From Henckelia pumila (Eukaryota > Streptophyta > Magnoliopsida > Lamiales > Gesneriaceae), in NCBI RefSeq assembly GCF_033568475.1, contig NC_133122.1, positions 182,609,449-182,673,448 on the forward strand: a stretch of 64,000 nucleotides of DNA, read 5' to 3'. The notes under the pieces were generated by a model. The model did no database searches, was not told where the DNA came from, and was given only the letters and a program-made list of their open reading frames with translations. This document shows, piece after piece, positions 33,701 to 44,320 of this stretch (within the stretch, counting starts at the first letter, position 1; every line of letters starts with the position of its first letter). The translations under genes and the position numbers were made by a program.

Positions 33701-35851
33701 CCATGGCAAGTCTGGCTCGAGGTTGATCAGAAAGATATCCAGATACCGAAGGTATGCACTATGCAGTATGCTATATAGCTAGGCCTATCCTATTATTCTT
33801 CTTTTGTATTAAGTTCATTTTCTTATATTTTCTTGTGAATTCAGGATGCTGAAGGTTTGATTGTGCTCAATATCGGCAGCTATATGGGTGGAGTTGACCT
33901 TTGGCAAAATGATTATGAACATGATGACAATTTCTTTCGGCAGTGCATGCATGACAAAATGCTTGAAGTTGTTTGTGTTTCAGGATCATGGCACCTTGGC
34001 AAGCTTCAGGTTCAAGATTGTTCTTAATTATTTGAAACCTGAAAAAAAATATTTGTGCTCAACTGTTCTTTTTGTGCTATGTTTATGTTCTCTGTGAGTC
34101 TGCTCTCTTTGTGGTTATGCAATGCACTTTTGGTTACATTGCTGCTGAATACTTTGAAATATGTTCAGCATGAGGTCAATTAATTTGATGGTTCCTGTGA
34201 TCAATGCCTACTGATAATTAAGTTTCTAATATTTCCTCCTTTAGAAGGAACACACATCCCAGGAAGAAACATATCATGCCTATTTTAAGCGTGTGTATAG
34301 GTAACTCGGTTTCACTAGTCAGTTTTTAAAAAAATTGTAAAGACATCCTTTTGTGCCCTGGATTTTGCATGATTTCATTCGGATGCATCATGCATAGCTG
34401 TGAAAAAATGTTATTTATTACGCTAGTTTTCTTGAATGATCATCTGTTTTTAAAGGACAGATGAAATACTATATATACATAACTTTTTCAGAAAATAAAA
34501 ATTAATTGAGTTGCACTTGGATGGAAGTGAATTGAAATATTTATGGACCGTAGACTAATTTATGAAATTGAACATATATATATTATTTGTGTTATATACA
34601 TGACAGATTTGCAGGAGATTACATATATATAACTCTGTTTTGTAGGTTGGACTTTCACAAGCCACAAGGCTAGCGCAAGGGGAAGTCATAAGGATTCACT
34701 TGTCGAGTCCTTTCCCTGTGCAAATCGATGGGGAACCTTTTATCCAGCAACCTGGATGTTTAGAAATAACACATCATGGACAGGTATTTGAGTGTTCTTT
34801 CCGCGTATCTAACATATATCTATCTAATCTAACTATCTAATCTAATCTTCTATCTTCTAATCTATCTAATCTAATCTAATCTAATCTTCTAATCTTCTAA
34901 TCTAATCTATCTATCTAATCTAATCTAATCTTCTAAGTGTACCACTTTCAATTGTGAATTTCTTCTTGTACCCCTCATCTTCTTCTTTGTTAGTCCACCA
35001 TTAATTTAAATATTATCTAAATTTCTTGCTCATGTTTTCAATGGTTAATCACTGACGTGCAACACACGTGCACTTTGTTAGTCTATAGAAATATGTGTCC
35101 AACATTTCTTGAATTAGCCTCACAATCAAGTAATAAGAAATGTCGGCCTATCAGAAGTTCGACTAGAAATATTTTTTGGTCGCATGTTTGGTTGATATTC
35201 CTTTTTCTGATTTTCCTGAGTATGGATGACGGAGTTAGTTGTCCCGAACTCAAGTTTCTTTTCTTTGATAACATGGCCTGTTGAATTTATCCCATATCGG
35301 TCAATTGAGTTTGGCATGGCATTCGACTTCAACCACACTTCACTGAAAATACATGTAAAAATATCCAGTATTGCTCATAAAATTCGATCAGTGTTTCTTT
35401 GAAGCATCATTTATTAGCTTATCATTATGGAGCAATGCACTAACTTGTAAGAAGAGGTTTTCTGAAGTCACTTTTGCCTTCACCCGCCTGATCTGAGCCA
35501 TGTTATTGGATCAGGTCACAAATGTCTTGATGAGATTTCATGATTGTATTTTTAACACCCATTTCTGTCTTAGAACACTCTACGCGTAATGGTTTTCAGC
35601 TTTCTGCTGAACTCCAAGCAATGCACCTTTTCTCCAGTGCTCCCTCTATGATCTTTCTTCTGTACATGTATAAGACTGAAATGTTGTTCGCATAGGTGTT
35701 CATGTTACGGAAAGCATCAGGAACAGAAGGACCTAGAGGCCACGCAGCTGCAATAATGACAGATGTTTTAGCCGACGCAGAATGCAAGGGTGTTATCAAT
35801 GCGTCTCAAAAGAAGTCGCTTCTTCAAGATATTGCTCTTCATCTTTCTTGA
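30762..35851 (+). CDS. DGK: Diacylglycerol kinase, plant cluster I type (membrane-anchored, two C1 domains)
   Basis: It phosphorylates diacylglycerol to phosphatidic acid at membranes. Coding exons: 30762-31871, 32923-33298, 33473-33549, 33632-33751, 33845-34009, 34646-34783, 35696-35851. All introns are GT-AG and together they give 713 codons plus TGA, close to the 712-728 residues of Arabidopsis DGK2 and DGK1. One transmembrane segment (about 20-41) is followed by a basic stretch, two Cys/His-rich C1 domains (about 72-135 and 146-198), a lysine/serine linker, and the catalytic domain with GGDGT (399-403) and PLGTGND (426-432). The C-terminal accessory domain has [19 protein letters not shown]. 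An ATG in frame at 30648 lies in the probable leader intron, so I chose 30762. No defect is visible, which suggests a live gene among dead repeats. Cluster I is inferred from the domain order; paralogue identity (DGK1 versus DGK2) is not decided. Confidence 0.95.
31996..32107. repeat. 54-bp tandem duplication in intron 1 of the kinase gene
   Basis: Two copies starting at 31996 and 32050 share CACACATTCATA..AATGCAG, a T-run and CATCAGAGTATG. They differ at several bases, so the duplication is not recent. No effect on splicing is apparent. Confidence 0.8.
34808..34936. repeat. Pyrimidine-rich TCTAA/TCT microsatellite in intron 6 of the kinase gene
   Basis: About 130 bp of interspersed TCTAA, TCTA and TCT units, with longer runs of (TAATC)n. 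It starts about 25 bp after the donor at 34784 in an intron of 912 bp. It is an imperfect, probably length-variable tract. Confidence 0.85.
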
Positions 35852-37589
35852 TTCCCGCCACTGCAAAAATTGTTAGTTAATCAAATTTTGATCCCGAGAA
35901 ATACAGCAGCGACGACTTCGTTGGAAGTTGGCTACTCTTACGGAACTGCCATTGCAAAAATTGTACCTTACGCGGATTTTTGGTATTAAAAGAGAGAAGG
36001 CCATTATATCACATTTGGAAAAAGTGATAATAGCTTCACGGGAATAGAAAATCTTTAGTAATACAGAGTTTTGTTCATAAAGGCAGGCATTTTTGCCTTT
36101 ATTTATTTATTTTTTTTATCAACATGTGTTGACATCAAATTCATTTAAGATTGATTTCCCCCTCATAATACACATTGATGCGATCAATTCATATTCCTGA
36201 ACATAATTTACTTAAGACAGATGTTCGATTGCCATGATGATTTAATAATATTTTGTAAAATTGGAGTCAAACATTAGACAAAACAAAAATGAGTAATAAG
36301 CAATGTATAAATTATAAGATGCACCAAGTGTTGTCTAAAAAGATTATTATTTACAAAATTAAAATTTGAATAAAAAATGATTAAGCATTTTTGTGATACT
36401 ATGTGATAGATCTTTAATCGTGAGAATAATATTTTGGTATAAAAGTTAATATTTTCTAATGCATTGCGTGATTCAAATAAAAAATTTATCTCACAAAATT
36501 AAATCGTAAAATCATTTTAGATGAGTTTTTTTTAAAAGAAAAAAGGGCAACACTTGCACGCAAAATGTGAGTTATATAATTAAAATATTTACGATTGTCT
36601 TTTCTTTAGGTAACTATTATATTGTACTATAATTTGTTATTATAAAGTTAACTTCATCGTGATTTAAAGATTTTTTTTTCTTTTTTATCTGAAGCTTCAA
36701 ATGTTTAATATTGAATCATGTTTAATAAAAAAAAATTGAAAATTAACTTGTTATAACTTTCACTGATGAACTAAATATAATCAGAAAAAGTAAATTATTT
36801 TCCTACTTAGTAATTAAGTTTTAAATTAATTATATCAAAGCATTATAAAGAACTATATTTTGAAATATTTTAATGTCGTTTATTCAGTATTATTTTAAAT
36901 TCATTTTTATCGTAATATGTTTTGAAATATTCAAATTTATGCACATGATTAGTGTGAAGAATTCAACATTTCTCAATATGAAAACGAAAATTCAAAGAAA
37001 CCCGCACCAATTATTCTTAGAGAAATCCACGTCCCATTGTAATGTAATCAAATTGCAACCCCGCATTATAATTAATGCAAATCGACAGAAAATATTTATC
37101 AACAGTTAACTATAAATAAATTTAAAATATGAAATTTATGAAACTTATAAAATTTGTGTGTGGTGTGTGTGTAGTTATAACTTATAAATACAATAGATGT
37201 CAAATAATTCGAAAATATTGAAAATATTTATAAAATTACTAAAATAATATTCAGTATTTAATTCTGCTTTCAACGTCACAGAAATCATAAAGTCAAATCC
37301 AAAATCCAAATAGCTTTGATATTGATGTCCACGAAATTAGATAAGTAAACATCCTGGAGACAAGCAATCTATCGAGAGCTCTCCAAAATAAATTTTTGTA
37401 CCATATTCAACTATCAATAAAGATTTACGGCTTTTTTCTAAAATTTAAAAGGTGTGCGTGTAATATTATAATAATATAGAGTAGAAAACTATATAAATAA
37501 TAATTCAATATCAAGAAAATCTCCAATATAATACAAAGCAACACGAACATACAGAAATTTATTTAAGACCACAAATTTCAATATTTTAC
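35852..37589. other. 3' UTR of the kinase gene and AT-rich intergenic DNA
   Basis: The first 250 bases after the stop are moderately GC-rich and probably 3' UTR. From about 36130 the DNA is strongly AT-rich; a few small frames occur, none with family resemblance or gene-like composition. I see no transposon ends here. Confidence 0.5.
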
Positions 37590-38300
37590 AGACTCAAATC
37601 AATCTAGTGAGATACCATATATAATTCAGCGGTATGACATTGAACAGTATATATAAATTCATTATAATTAAATCTGTAAGTATCGTTTTACACCAACTAT
37701 TTCGAGCCAGACATACGGCCCCTAAAATCTTAGTTGCAAAGAAAGAAACTTGTGGATTCAAGCCCATGATATCATACAAAAATTCTTGTAAAATTATATT
37801 TTCTCATTTTCTTGTTTATTTTTGAATTGTTTTACACATTCCATAATATTTTTCAAAAATTTACAAACCAATGCCGTACGTAGGATCTTGTTATAAAGCA
37901 TATATAAAAAAATTATGTAATTAACGTAACTGTATACTATATTACACACGTAACATAAAGTCTATGCTAGTTCCAATAAAATATGTGGTATTGATCTATT
38001 GCGTGCTGAAAACTAGTTGCTTCGCTCCTCAATTATATGCACACGGTTTTGATTATGAATACAATGGACGTTCATTCTTTCACGCGCTAATTAATCAATT
38101 TGAAGATTATAAACTTGTAGATCTCACGTTTACATTATCGGCACAAAATTATAAATACGAAATTGTTCCATAACTTACGCAAATAAAAAATTAATTAAAA
38201 TTTTCATGTTATATCATTTCTTACAATGTTTACTTTTTATAAGTTTTTATTATTTTATGTAAAATTTTATTTTATATTAACATGCTCACCGACACATTGG

Positions 38301-38302
<2 letters not shown>

Positions 38303-38353
<51 letters not shown>
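38303..38353. repeat. (TA)n microsatellite, copy A
   Basis: About 25 uninterrupted TA units. A tract of similar length sits at the equivalent position of copy B (48419-48468), so it predates the duplication. Confidence 0.95.
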
Positions 38354-38355
<2 letters not shown>

Positions 38356-39281
38356 GATAAAAAGTATACATATATCGCTCTTTTATATATAATCCTACTA
38401 TATAATTTAATTAACCGTTTCAATTATTAGTGAAGCTTTAATATCATGAATTTGTGATTATATCTTACCTTAATTCCTAACATTTTCAAAATTATTAGGA
38501 AAATTACTCATTGTATGTGACCCTCTCTTGTTTTTAATAGTTTGATGTTTTCTTATTTATTAAAATCACATCCATCTTTGTGGCCTTTGATTTTTTTTTA
38601 ACGAAATTTTAACTCACTTTTGTAAAATTGATGCACATATATTGCCCTTTGGTTACTACTTATTTACAAATTAAAATGCTACAGTTTTTGCATTTTTTAA
38701 AAAAAATTTATCCAAATTTCCAGACTTTTCTGAATCTAATCCCTCCCCTTCTGGCAGGAGAGTCATTAGGGTTTTGTTAAAAAAATAAATTGAACAAACA
38801 TATAACATGTACACCAAATACCATACGTTCCGTTTCACGATAACTGGATTTACGTTTTGACTTCTGACCTTGGCTGGTTAGACACGAAAAAAATTTGCAA
38901 TTTTGCCCTCCCATTATAGAGGATTTGTAATTTTAGTCGTTAGTTATTTTGTGTGACTACATTGTTTTTAGACTCATAATTTTTGCCCTTTGACAATACA
39001 GTACTTTTTAATTTTGATTGGCTTGAAATTTTAAAATATTTATATCTTTTCTTCAACATCATAATTACTCATATTTAGAGTTTTTAATCATGGTTATTTG
39101 ATAATAATCCTCAAATTTATGAAATCAAGCATTTTCTTCGACCTTCAATGCCAAAAAAATACCAATATTCATTTTAGATGAAGTTGCAAATTCTTCAATG
39201 TGGACCGGAGGTAAACTAAACCACGAGAATTGATCAAACAAATGCAATAATTTCTCACCAAATTATATAATATATAATCTA

Positions 39282-39545
39282 CCCCCTCCGTCTCATTGAT
39301 AGGCAAATGTGTGTTTTTAAATTAAAAAATATTAGAAAAAGTAAATTTTAGAAGCAATTTCTCATTTTACTATTATTTAATTAAGATTTTAATATAATAA
39401 AATAATTATACAAATAGTTAATGATATTAATTCAATAGAGTAAATTGATAAAATGAATAGGTGAGATAACAATAAATATGATAACTAAAATATATAATTG
39501 GAGTGAATGAAAAAAAAGTAAACTAAATGAGTGAAACGAATAAAG
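39282..39545. mobile_element. Stowaway-like (Tc1/mariner) MITE
   Basis: 264 bp, starting CCCCTCCGTCTCATTGATAG and ending with a degenerate complement (CTAAATGAGTGAAACGAATAAAG), bordered by TA on both sides. The start matches the usual Stowaway end, CTCCCTCCGT. It is AT-rich inside with no ORF, and absent at the equivalent place of copy B. Confidence 0.75.
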
Positions 39546-39800
39546 TATTATCAAACAACGAAATCGATGATTAATATTCTAAAATTGAAGCTGAAAGAAA
39601 AAGGATCAAAATGCAAAACTCTTTTATGCGGGAGACCCAAATGCAATTTCGCAGAGTTGGCATTTTTGACTTCAACCAGACAAGATGATATTGATATCTA
39701 GAGAGATAACGATGATTGGCTGGCAAAACCATTAATTAGTCAAAGCCAAGAATCACACTCCCATTCAAAGGGTAGGTCAAGTACTTTTAAGTTATATTTA

Positions 39801-40018
39801 TGGATAATTACATACACTATTTTTATAAAATCTCGAGATTGTTAAAAATTTTTTAGATAAAAAAAAATGATTTATTAACTCATTATGTTTTTAAATTTTG
39901 AGCACATATGTCCTCGTGTTTTTAAAATTTGAGTACACAACTTTTTGTGTGCTCAAAATTTGAAAACACGAGGAGTTAATACTCATAGAGTTTTCAAGGT
40001 AGTGTATGTAATTATCCA
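39801..40018. mobile_element. Mutator-type MITE in the promoter of the first TAXI/EDGP-like gene
   Basis: 218 bp with perfect 19-bp inverted ends, TGGATAATTACATACACTA, and the 9-bp target duplication TTATATTTA (39792-39800 and 40019-40027); nine bases is the Mutator size. The middle folds back too (CTCGTGTTTT ... AAAACACGAG). It ends 14 bp before the TATA box at 40033. The empty site is seen upstream of the second gene copy (about 50050-50065). Confidence 0.95.
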
Positions 40019-40032
40019 TTATATTTATTACC

Positions 40033-40040
40033 TATAAATA
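40033..40040 (+). promoter_or_regulatory. TATA box of the first TAXI/EDGP-like gene
   Basis: TATAAATA in the context CCTATAAATATGTGGAAAT, conserved at 50068-50075 upstream of the second copy. The distance to the ATG is 44 bp (56 to the second ATG), leaving a leader of roughly 20-30 bases. Confidence 0.8.
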
Positions 40041-40083
40041 TGTGGAAATAACAATAGAGTTTCCGCAGAATTAATCCTCCAAC

Positions 40084-41379
40084 ATGTCATTCAAAATGTC
40101 TCCTTCAATTTTATCCGCTTTGATTTTCTCCTTGTTTGTTTCATCTTCACTCACAAATGGCGCAACCCCTCAGGCCTTCACTTTCCCCATCAAGAAAGAT
40201 GCCACCACGAACCAATACTACACCACTATTCAAATTGGTGCAAATTTCACCACTTTCAATACGGTCATTGATATTGGTGGCAAATTTGCTTGGTTCAACT
40301 CGCTTGACTACTTCGAATCCGCTTCCGGCTACAGCCCCATCCTGTGCGGCACTAGACAATGTCAGATCGCCAATGGGATCGGATGCGTCTTCTGTTTCTT
40401 GTCACCCCCGGTTCCCGGATGCACCAACAACACGTGCTCCGATTACGCCCTCAACCCGTTTTCGGGCACGCAGGGATACAGCGGCCTGGGGCAGGACACC
40501 CTGCACGTTTTTTCGACCAGCGGGGATCGGTATGATTTGAAAGATTTCCCCTTTCAGTTTTCTGATCCTGTCCTGAGGGAAGAATTGGCTAGCCAAACGG
40601 CGGGATTGGTCGGACTGGGCAGGACTCGGATTTCCCTGCAGGCACAGATTGCATCGGCTTTCGGAGTTCGTCAGCAGTTTGCGCTCTGCATTCCTTCTAC
40701 TGGAAACGAAGGGAAATTGATCGTGGGACAGGGGAATTACAAAAGCCCGTTTCAAGAAATATCCAAGAAACTCACTACAACATCCCTGATAAGGAATCCT
40801 GTCAGCACTGATATGAACGAGCGGATTGGGAACTTATCGGTTGAATATTTCATAAACGTGAAATCCATCAAAGTTGGAAACAAGGCTCTTTCACTCAACA
40901 ACACTTTGCTATCGATCAACAAGAGAACAGGCACCGGCGGCACGAATCTCCGAACCGTGAGACACTACACCATTCTCCACAGGTCAATATACAGAGCCTT
41001 GGTTAACGAATTTGTGGCAGCTGCTGCGTCGAAAAACATAAAGAGGGTTGCTTCAGTATCGCCTTTCGGGGCCTGTTTTGATTCAAAAACGATCGGAAAC
41101 ACCAATACAGGGCCTGATGTCCCGAATATCGACTTTGTGCTAGATACTACTAGTGTTTTTTGGAGATTCTTGGGATCAAATTCAATGGTTAAAGTAAACA
41201 AAGACGTTACTTGCCTCGCGTTTTTGGATGGAGGGGTGGATGCATTTACTTCTATAGTTGTGGGAGGATACCAAATGCAGGATTATCTTCTTGAATTCGA
41301 CGTTGCTTCGTCGAAGCTGAGGTTCAGTTCTTCCCTGCTGGCTCTTGGCACAAGCTGTTCCCAGTTCGGGGCTACCTAG
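40084..41379 (+). CDS. Secreted TAXI/EDGP/basic 7S globulin-like protein (pepsin fold, probably no protease activity), copy A
   Basis: Single exon, 431 aa, as usual for the family. A hydrophobic signal peptide (about 1-26, ending SSSLTNG) is followed by a TAXi N-terminal lobe with a Cys-rich segment (CGTRQCQ ... GCVFC ... PGCTNNTCSDYALNPFSG) and a TAXi C-terminal lobe. The first catalytic D-T-G of true pepsins is D63-I-G-G, and the second Asp motif is replaced by GGTNLRTV (about 284-291), as in xylanase inhibitors, EDGP and gamma-conglutin. So an apoplastic inhibitor or binding protein, not an active protease, is likely (inference). The second ATG (40096) is the one conserved in copy B, where the first is ATA, so the start may be there. 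The 3' UTR begins with seven ATGG units. Nearly identical to copy B from about residue 190 onward. Confidence 0.92.
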   Translation: MSFKMSPSILSALIFSLFVSSSLTNGATPQAFTFPIKKDATTNQYYTTIQIGANFTTFNTVIDIGGKFAWFNSLDYFESASGYSPILCGTRQCQIANGIGCVFCFLSPPVPGCTNNTCSDYALNPFSGTQGYSGLGQDTLHVFSTSGDRYDLKDFPFQFSDPVLREELASQTAGLVGLGRTRISLQAQIASAFGVRQQFALCIPSTGNEGKLIVGQGNYKSPFQEISKKLTTTSLIRNPVSTDMNERIGNLSVEYFINVKSIKVGNKALSLNNTLLSINKRTGTGGTNLRTVRHYTILHRSIYRALVNEFVAAAASKNIKRVASVSPFGACFDSKTIGNTNTGPDVPNIDFVLDTTSVFWRFLGSNSMVKVNKDVTCLAFLDGGVDAFTSIVVGGYQMQDYLLEFDVASSKLRFSSSLLALGTSCSQFGAT

Positions 41380-41741
41380 ATTGGATGGATGGATGGATGG
41401 ATGGATGGATCTGTTACTTCCAATGGATAAAAAAATATTGACGTTAAGCTCCTTTTTTTTAAAAAAAATAAAATTATAAGTTCTTGTAAAACTAAAGAAT
41501 AAATGGTGTTTCCTGTTTGATTTATGTGTGCATATCTTGACGGGATTCATGAGTGCAATTTAAGGGATTTGATGGTTGAAATATATGAAAATGAATAAAT
41601 TGAGTTCGAAAGCGGATTGAGTTTGATGTTATTTTGATCTTGTCCTGTTACTACACTTTCTTTGGGTCAATGGATTTATAAATGAATCTAGTTAAACTAC
41701 ACTCATGTAAATATTTATATTGTTCAATGTATTTGTATAAG

Positions 41742-41851
41742 CCCAATTGGATCCCGGGCCAATGAAGGGCCAAGATCCCACCGGGTGAAGGACACCCAAT
41801 TGGGTCCCGGGCCAATGAAGGGCCAAGATCCCACCGGGTGAAGGACACCCA
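41742..41851. repeat. 53-bp tandem duplication, GC-rich
   Basis: Two copies starting at 41742 and 41795 with GATCCCGGGCCAATGAAGG-like sequence, almost identical. It lies in copy A downstream of the gene and is absent in copy B, so it is part of a later insertion of unknown nature (about 41740-41900). Confidence 0.85.
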
Positions 41852-42075
41852 GTGGAGCATAGCCCCTGCCCGTCACAACAGACGGCTTTGAGAAAAAATA
41901 TTAAGGCGGCTTAGGGAAAAAAAAGTAGTTTAATGATGCTATCCGTCAAATGATGTGCAACTAAGATTGTTCACCACAATGACAATTAAAAATAGTTTAA
42001 TTCACTCATTTTTAATGGAAAAAAAATCAAATATAAATTTATTTATTTTCTAAAATAAAAATGTAATCTTGCAAA

Positions 42076-42669
42076 ATTTGAATAGTGATAAATTTTGCTG
42101 AAATTCCTGTGTTTATAATCGCCTTATTGAAAAATTAAATTAAATTTAAACAATTTAATTTAATTTAAATGCTTAAATGCGTTAATAATTTCTCTAGTGT
42201 TTGACGATTGATTATAAACTTACAACTATCCTTTTCTTTGTAGTTTCTAGAATTTATTGATGTTGAAATTTGGAGTGTCGGTCTAAAATCGAATCAAAAC
42301 TTGAGCATTAATATAACCATAGTTAATATTTCTACAAAAATTTAAATGAAACGAAATGGAAAGGTCGCAAGACTCGCAACGCGCAATTCAATATAATAGT
42401 CACAAATTGAAATATGATAATCGTTATGTTTTAGTCTTAAAATATTGATTTATTTTCTCAGATTCTCAAATTTAGGAAATCAAGCATTTTCTTAAATCTT
42501 CTATGCTAAAGTCAGCAATATCATCCATGTTAGATGAAAGATTTGAATTGAAAATTCCTTAATGTGGAGATCAAGTAAGAGGATATTTACAGTTTCACAA
42601 AAACAAGTAAGAGGATATTTACTTAACTTCTTATAAACAACCTATAATCTTTTATATATTTGATTTTAC
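42076..42669. other. AT-rich intergenic DNA
   Basis: No gene or transposon end that I can support. The phrase AAGTAAGAGGATATTTA occurs twice in quick succession (near 42569 and 42606). Confidence 0.5.
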
Positions 42670-42925
42670 CTCTAAAAAGGGTTGACCCCGAAGGAGACCT
42701 CATGCTCATTCCACATGAGTTAGAGGCCAATTGGCTGATCATGTGGAGGTTTAATCGAGAAATGTGCGCGAGCGATAGGGACCTGAAGGAGAGAGCAACA
42801 TGACCAACCCCCAGAGCATACCTCCCAATATTTCAGCAGGAAATATGCTCCGCACGAGGATCGAACCCGCAATGCTGGAAAATCTCTTCACACGTCACCT
42901 CAGGCCTTACCAACTCACAGGAATG
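42670..42925 (-). mobile_element. tRNA-derived SINE-like element
   Basis: On the minus strand a pol III A-box-like GAGTTGGTAAGGCC (about 42903-42918) is followed after about 36 bases by a B box GGTTCGATCC (42858-42867), the spacing of a tRNA gene. The tail is unlike a tRNA and ends near CCCTTTTTAGAG. No tRNA cloverleaf can be completed, so it is a SINE, not a tRNA gene. The family is not identified. Confidence 0.65.
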
Positions 42926-44200
42926 ATATTCTATATCAAGCTCACAGGAGTCGATTGTCAGTTCATCCTGGAAGTATGAAAATGTATAAGGATTTGCGAA
43001 CTAGATTCTGGTGGAAGGGGATGAAGCGGGGTGTATAACAATTTGTTTCTCGATGTTTGGTTTGTCAACAGGTTAAAGCTGAACACCGACGACCAGGTGA
43101 ATTACTGCAGAATCTTGAGATTCCCGAATGGAAGTGGGAGCACGTGACTATGGATTTTGTCACCAACTTACCTATGACTTCATGTCAGTGTGATGCTATC
43201 TGGGTCGTTGTTGACTGTTTGACGAAATCAGCACATTTTATTCCTTACAACCGGGAGTATTCTTATGATCGCATGTCACGCTTATACATCCAGGAGATAG
43301 TGCGATTGCATAGGATTCCAGTGAGCATAGTCAGTGATAGAGACCCGCGATTTACCTCACGTTTCTGGGGTAGTTTTTCAACAAGCGTTGGGTACCACTC
43401 TGAGTTGAAGTACTGCATATCATTCGGAGACTGACGGGCAGTCGGAACGGACGATTCGTACGTTGGAGGATATGCTACGATCTTCTGTCATGGATTTTGG
43501 TTTGTCTTGGCAGGATCAGTTACCTTTGATCGAATTTACCTACAATAACAGTTATCATCGTAGTATTGATATGGCACCTTTTGAGGCATTGTATGGTCGA
43601 TGGTGTCGAACTCCGTTATTCTGGGATGAAGTAGGAGAGGGAAAAGTTGAAGGTCCCGAGTTGGTGCAGCAGATTGTTGATAAGGTATATTTGATCAAAA
43701 GAAGGATAAAGGCTGCTCAAGATAGACAAGCCAGTTATGCTAATATTCACCGCAGGCCACTTCAGTTCGAGCCTGGTGAATACGTTTTTCTGCGAGTATC
43801 ACCTTTCATGAAGGTGATGAGATTCGGTGTGAAAGACAAGTTATCACCTCATTTCATTGGGCCTTTCCAGATATTGGAAAATATTGGAGATGTTGCATAT
43901 CTTTTGGTTTTACCGCCTTATCTTTCCAGTATACATGATGTTTTTCATGCGTCGTTACTTCGACAGTACATAGCTGATGAATCTAATATTATTCAGCCTA
44001 CTGATGTTCAGCTAGAGCCAGATCTGTCGTATGTTGAAAGACCACTCCGTATCCTAGACAAGAAGGAGAAAGTTCTTCGGAACAAGATTATACCACTTGT
44101 GATGGTTCAGTGGCAGCGCCGAGGAGTTGAAGAAGCAACTTGGGAAACCAAAAGCTGTATGCGAGCAGAATATCCTGTGTTGTTTTCTTTGTACTTTTGA
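42926..44200 (+). pseudogene. Integrase and chromodomain of a 5'-truncated chromovirus
   Basis: It begins within the zinc region (HPGSMKMYKDLRTRFWW ... CLVCQQVKAEH), then the integrase core (MDFVTNLPMT, IVSDRDPRFTSRFWGS), a frameshift near 43435, the rest of the core (IRTLEDMLRSSVMDFG, NNSYHRSIDMAPFEALYGR) and a C-terminal chromodomain (LRNKIIPLVMVQWQRRGVEEATWE). Chromodomains direct such elements to particular chromatin (family knowledge). A TAA lies near 43037. The 5' half of the element is missing; a SINE adjoins at the break. Confidence 0.9.
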
Positions 44201-44320
44201 TTACCATGTAAATATATAATTACAGTTGTTGTAATAAAACATGGTTTGATGTTTCATACTATTATCTTGATTTGTCTTTAGATTTTATTTCGCGGACGAA
44301 ATATCTAAAGGTGGGGAGAA

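Larger units (their letters stand above)
37590..42075. repeat. Duplicated genomic block, copy A
   Basis: It aligns in order with 47300-51920. Shared anchors include ATATATAATTCAGC (37618 / 47345), CCAATGCCGTA (37868 / 47539), the run around GCACAAA near 38140 / 48120, a (TA)n tract (38303-38353 / 48419-48468), CTTCTGACCTT.GCTGGTT (38863 / 48554), GATGATTGGCTGGCAAA (39712 / 49968), the gene, and the downstream GACAATTAAA..TAGTTTAATT (41980 / 51839). Copy A alone holds a Stowaway-like MITE, a Mutator-type MITE and a 53-bp tandem duplication. Outer boundaries are approximate. Confidence 0.85.

Noticed and set aside
34808-34936. CRISPR-like array
   Set aside because: It is a simple short-unit microsatellite in an intron, without distinct spacers.
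37964-38173. Small gene (69 codons) in copy A of the duplicated block
   Set aside because: The equivalent stretch of copy B (47930-48140) has indels and stops, so the frame is not conserved.
41742-41851. Satellite DNA array
   Set aside because: Only two copies of the 53-bp unit, so a local tandem duplication.
42850-42925. A tRNA gene, because of A and B boxes
   Set aside because: No cloverleaf can be completed and the downstream part is non-tRNA; a SINE explains it better.
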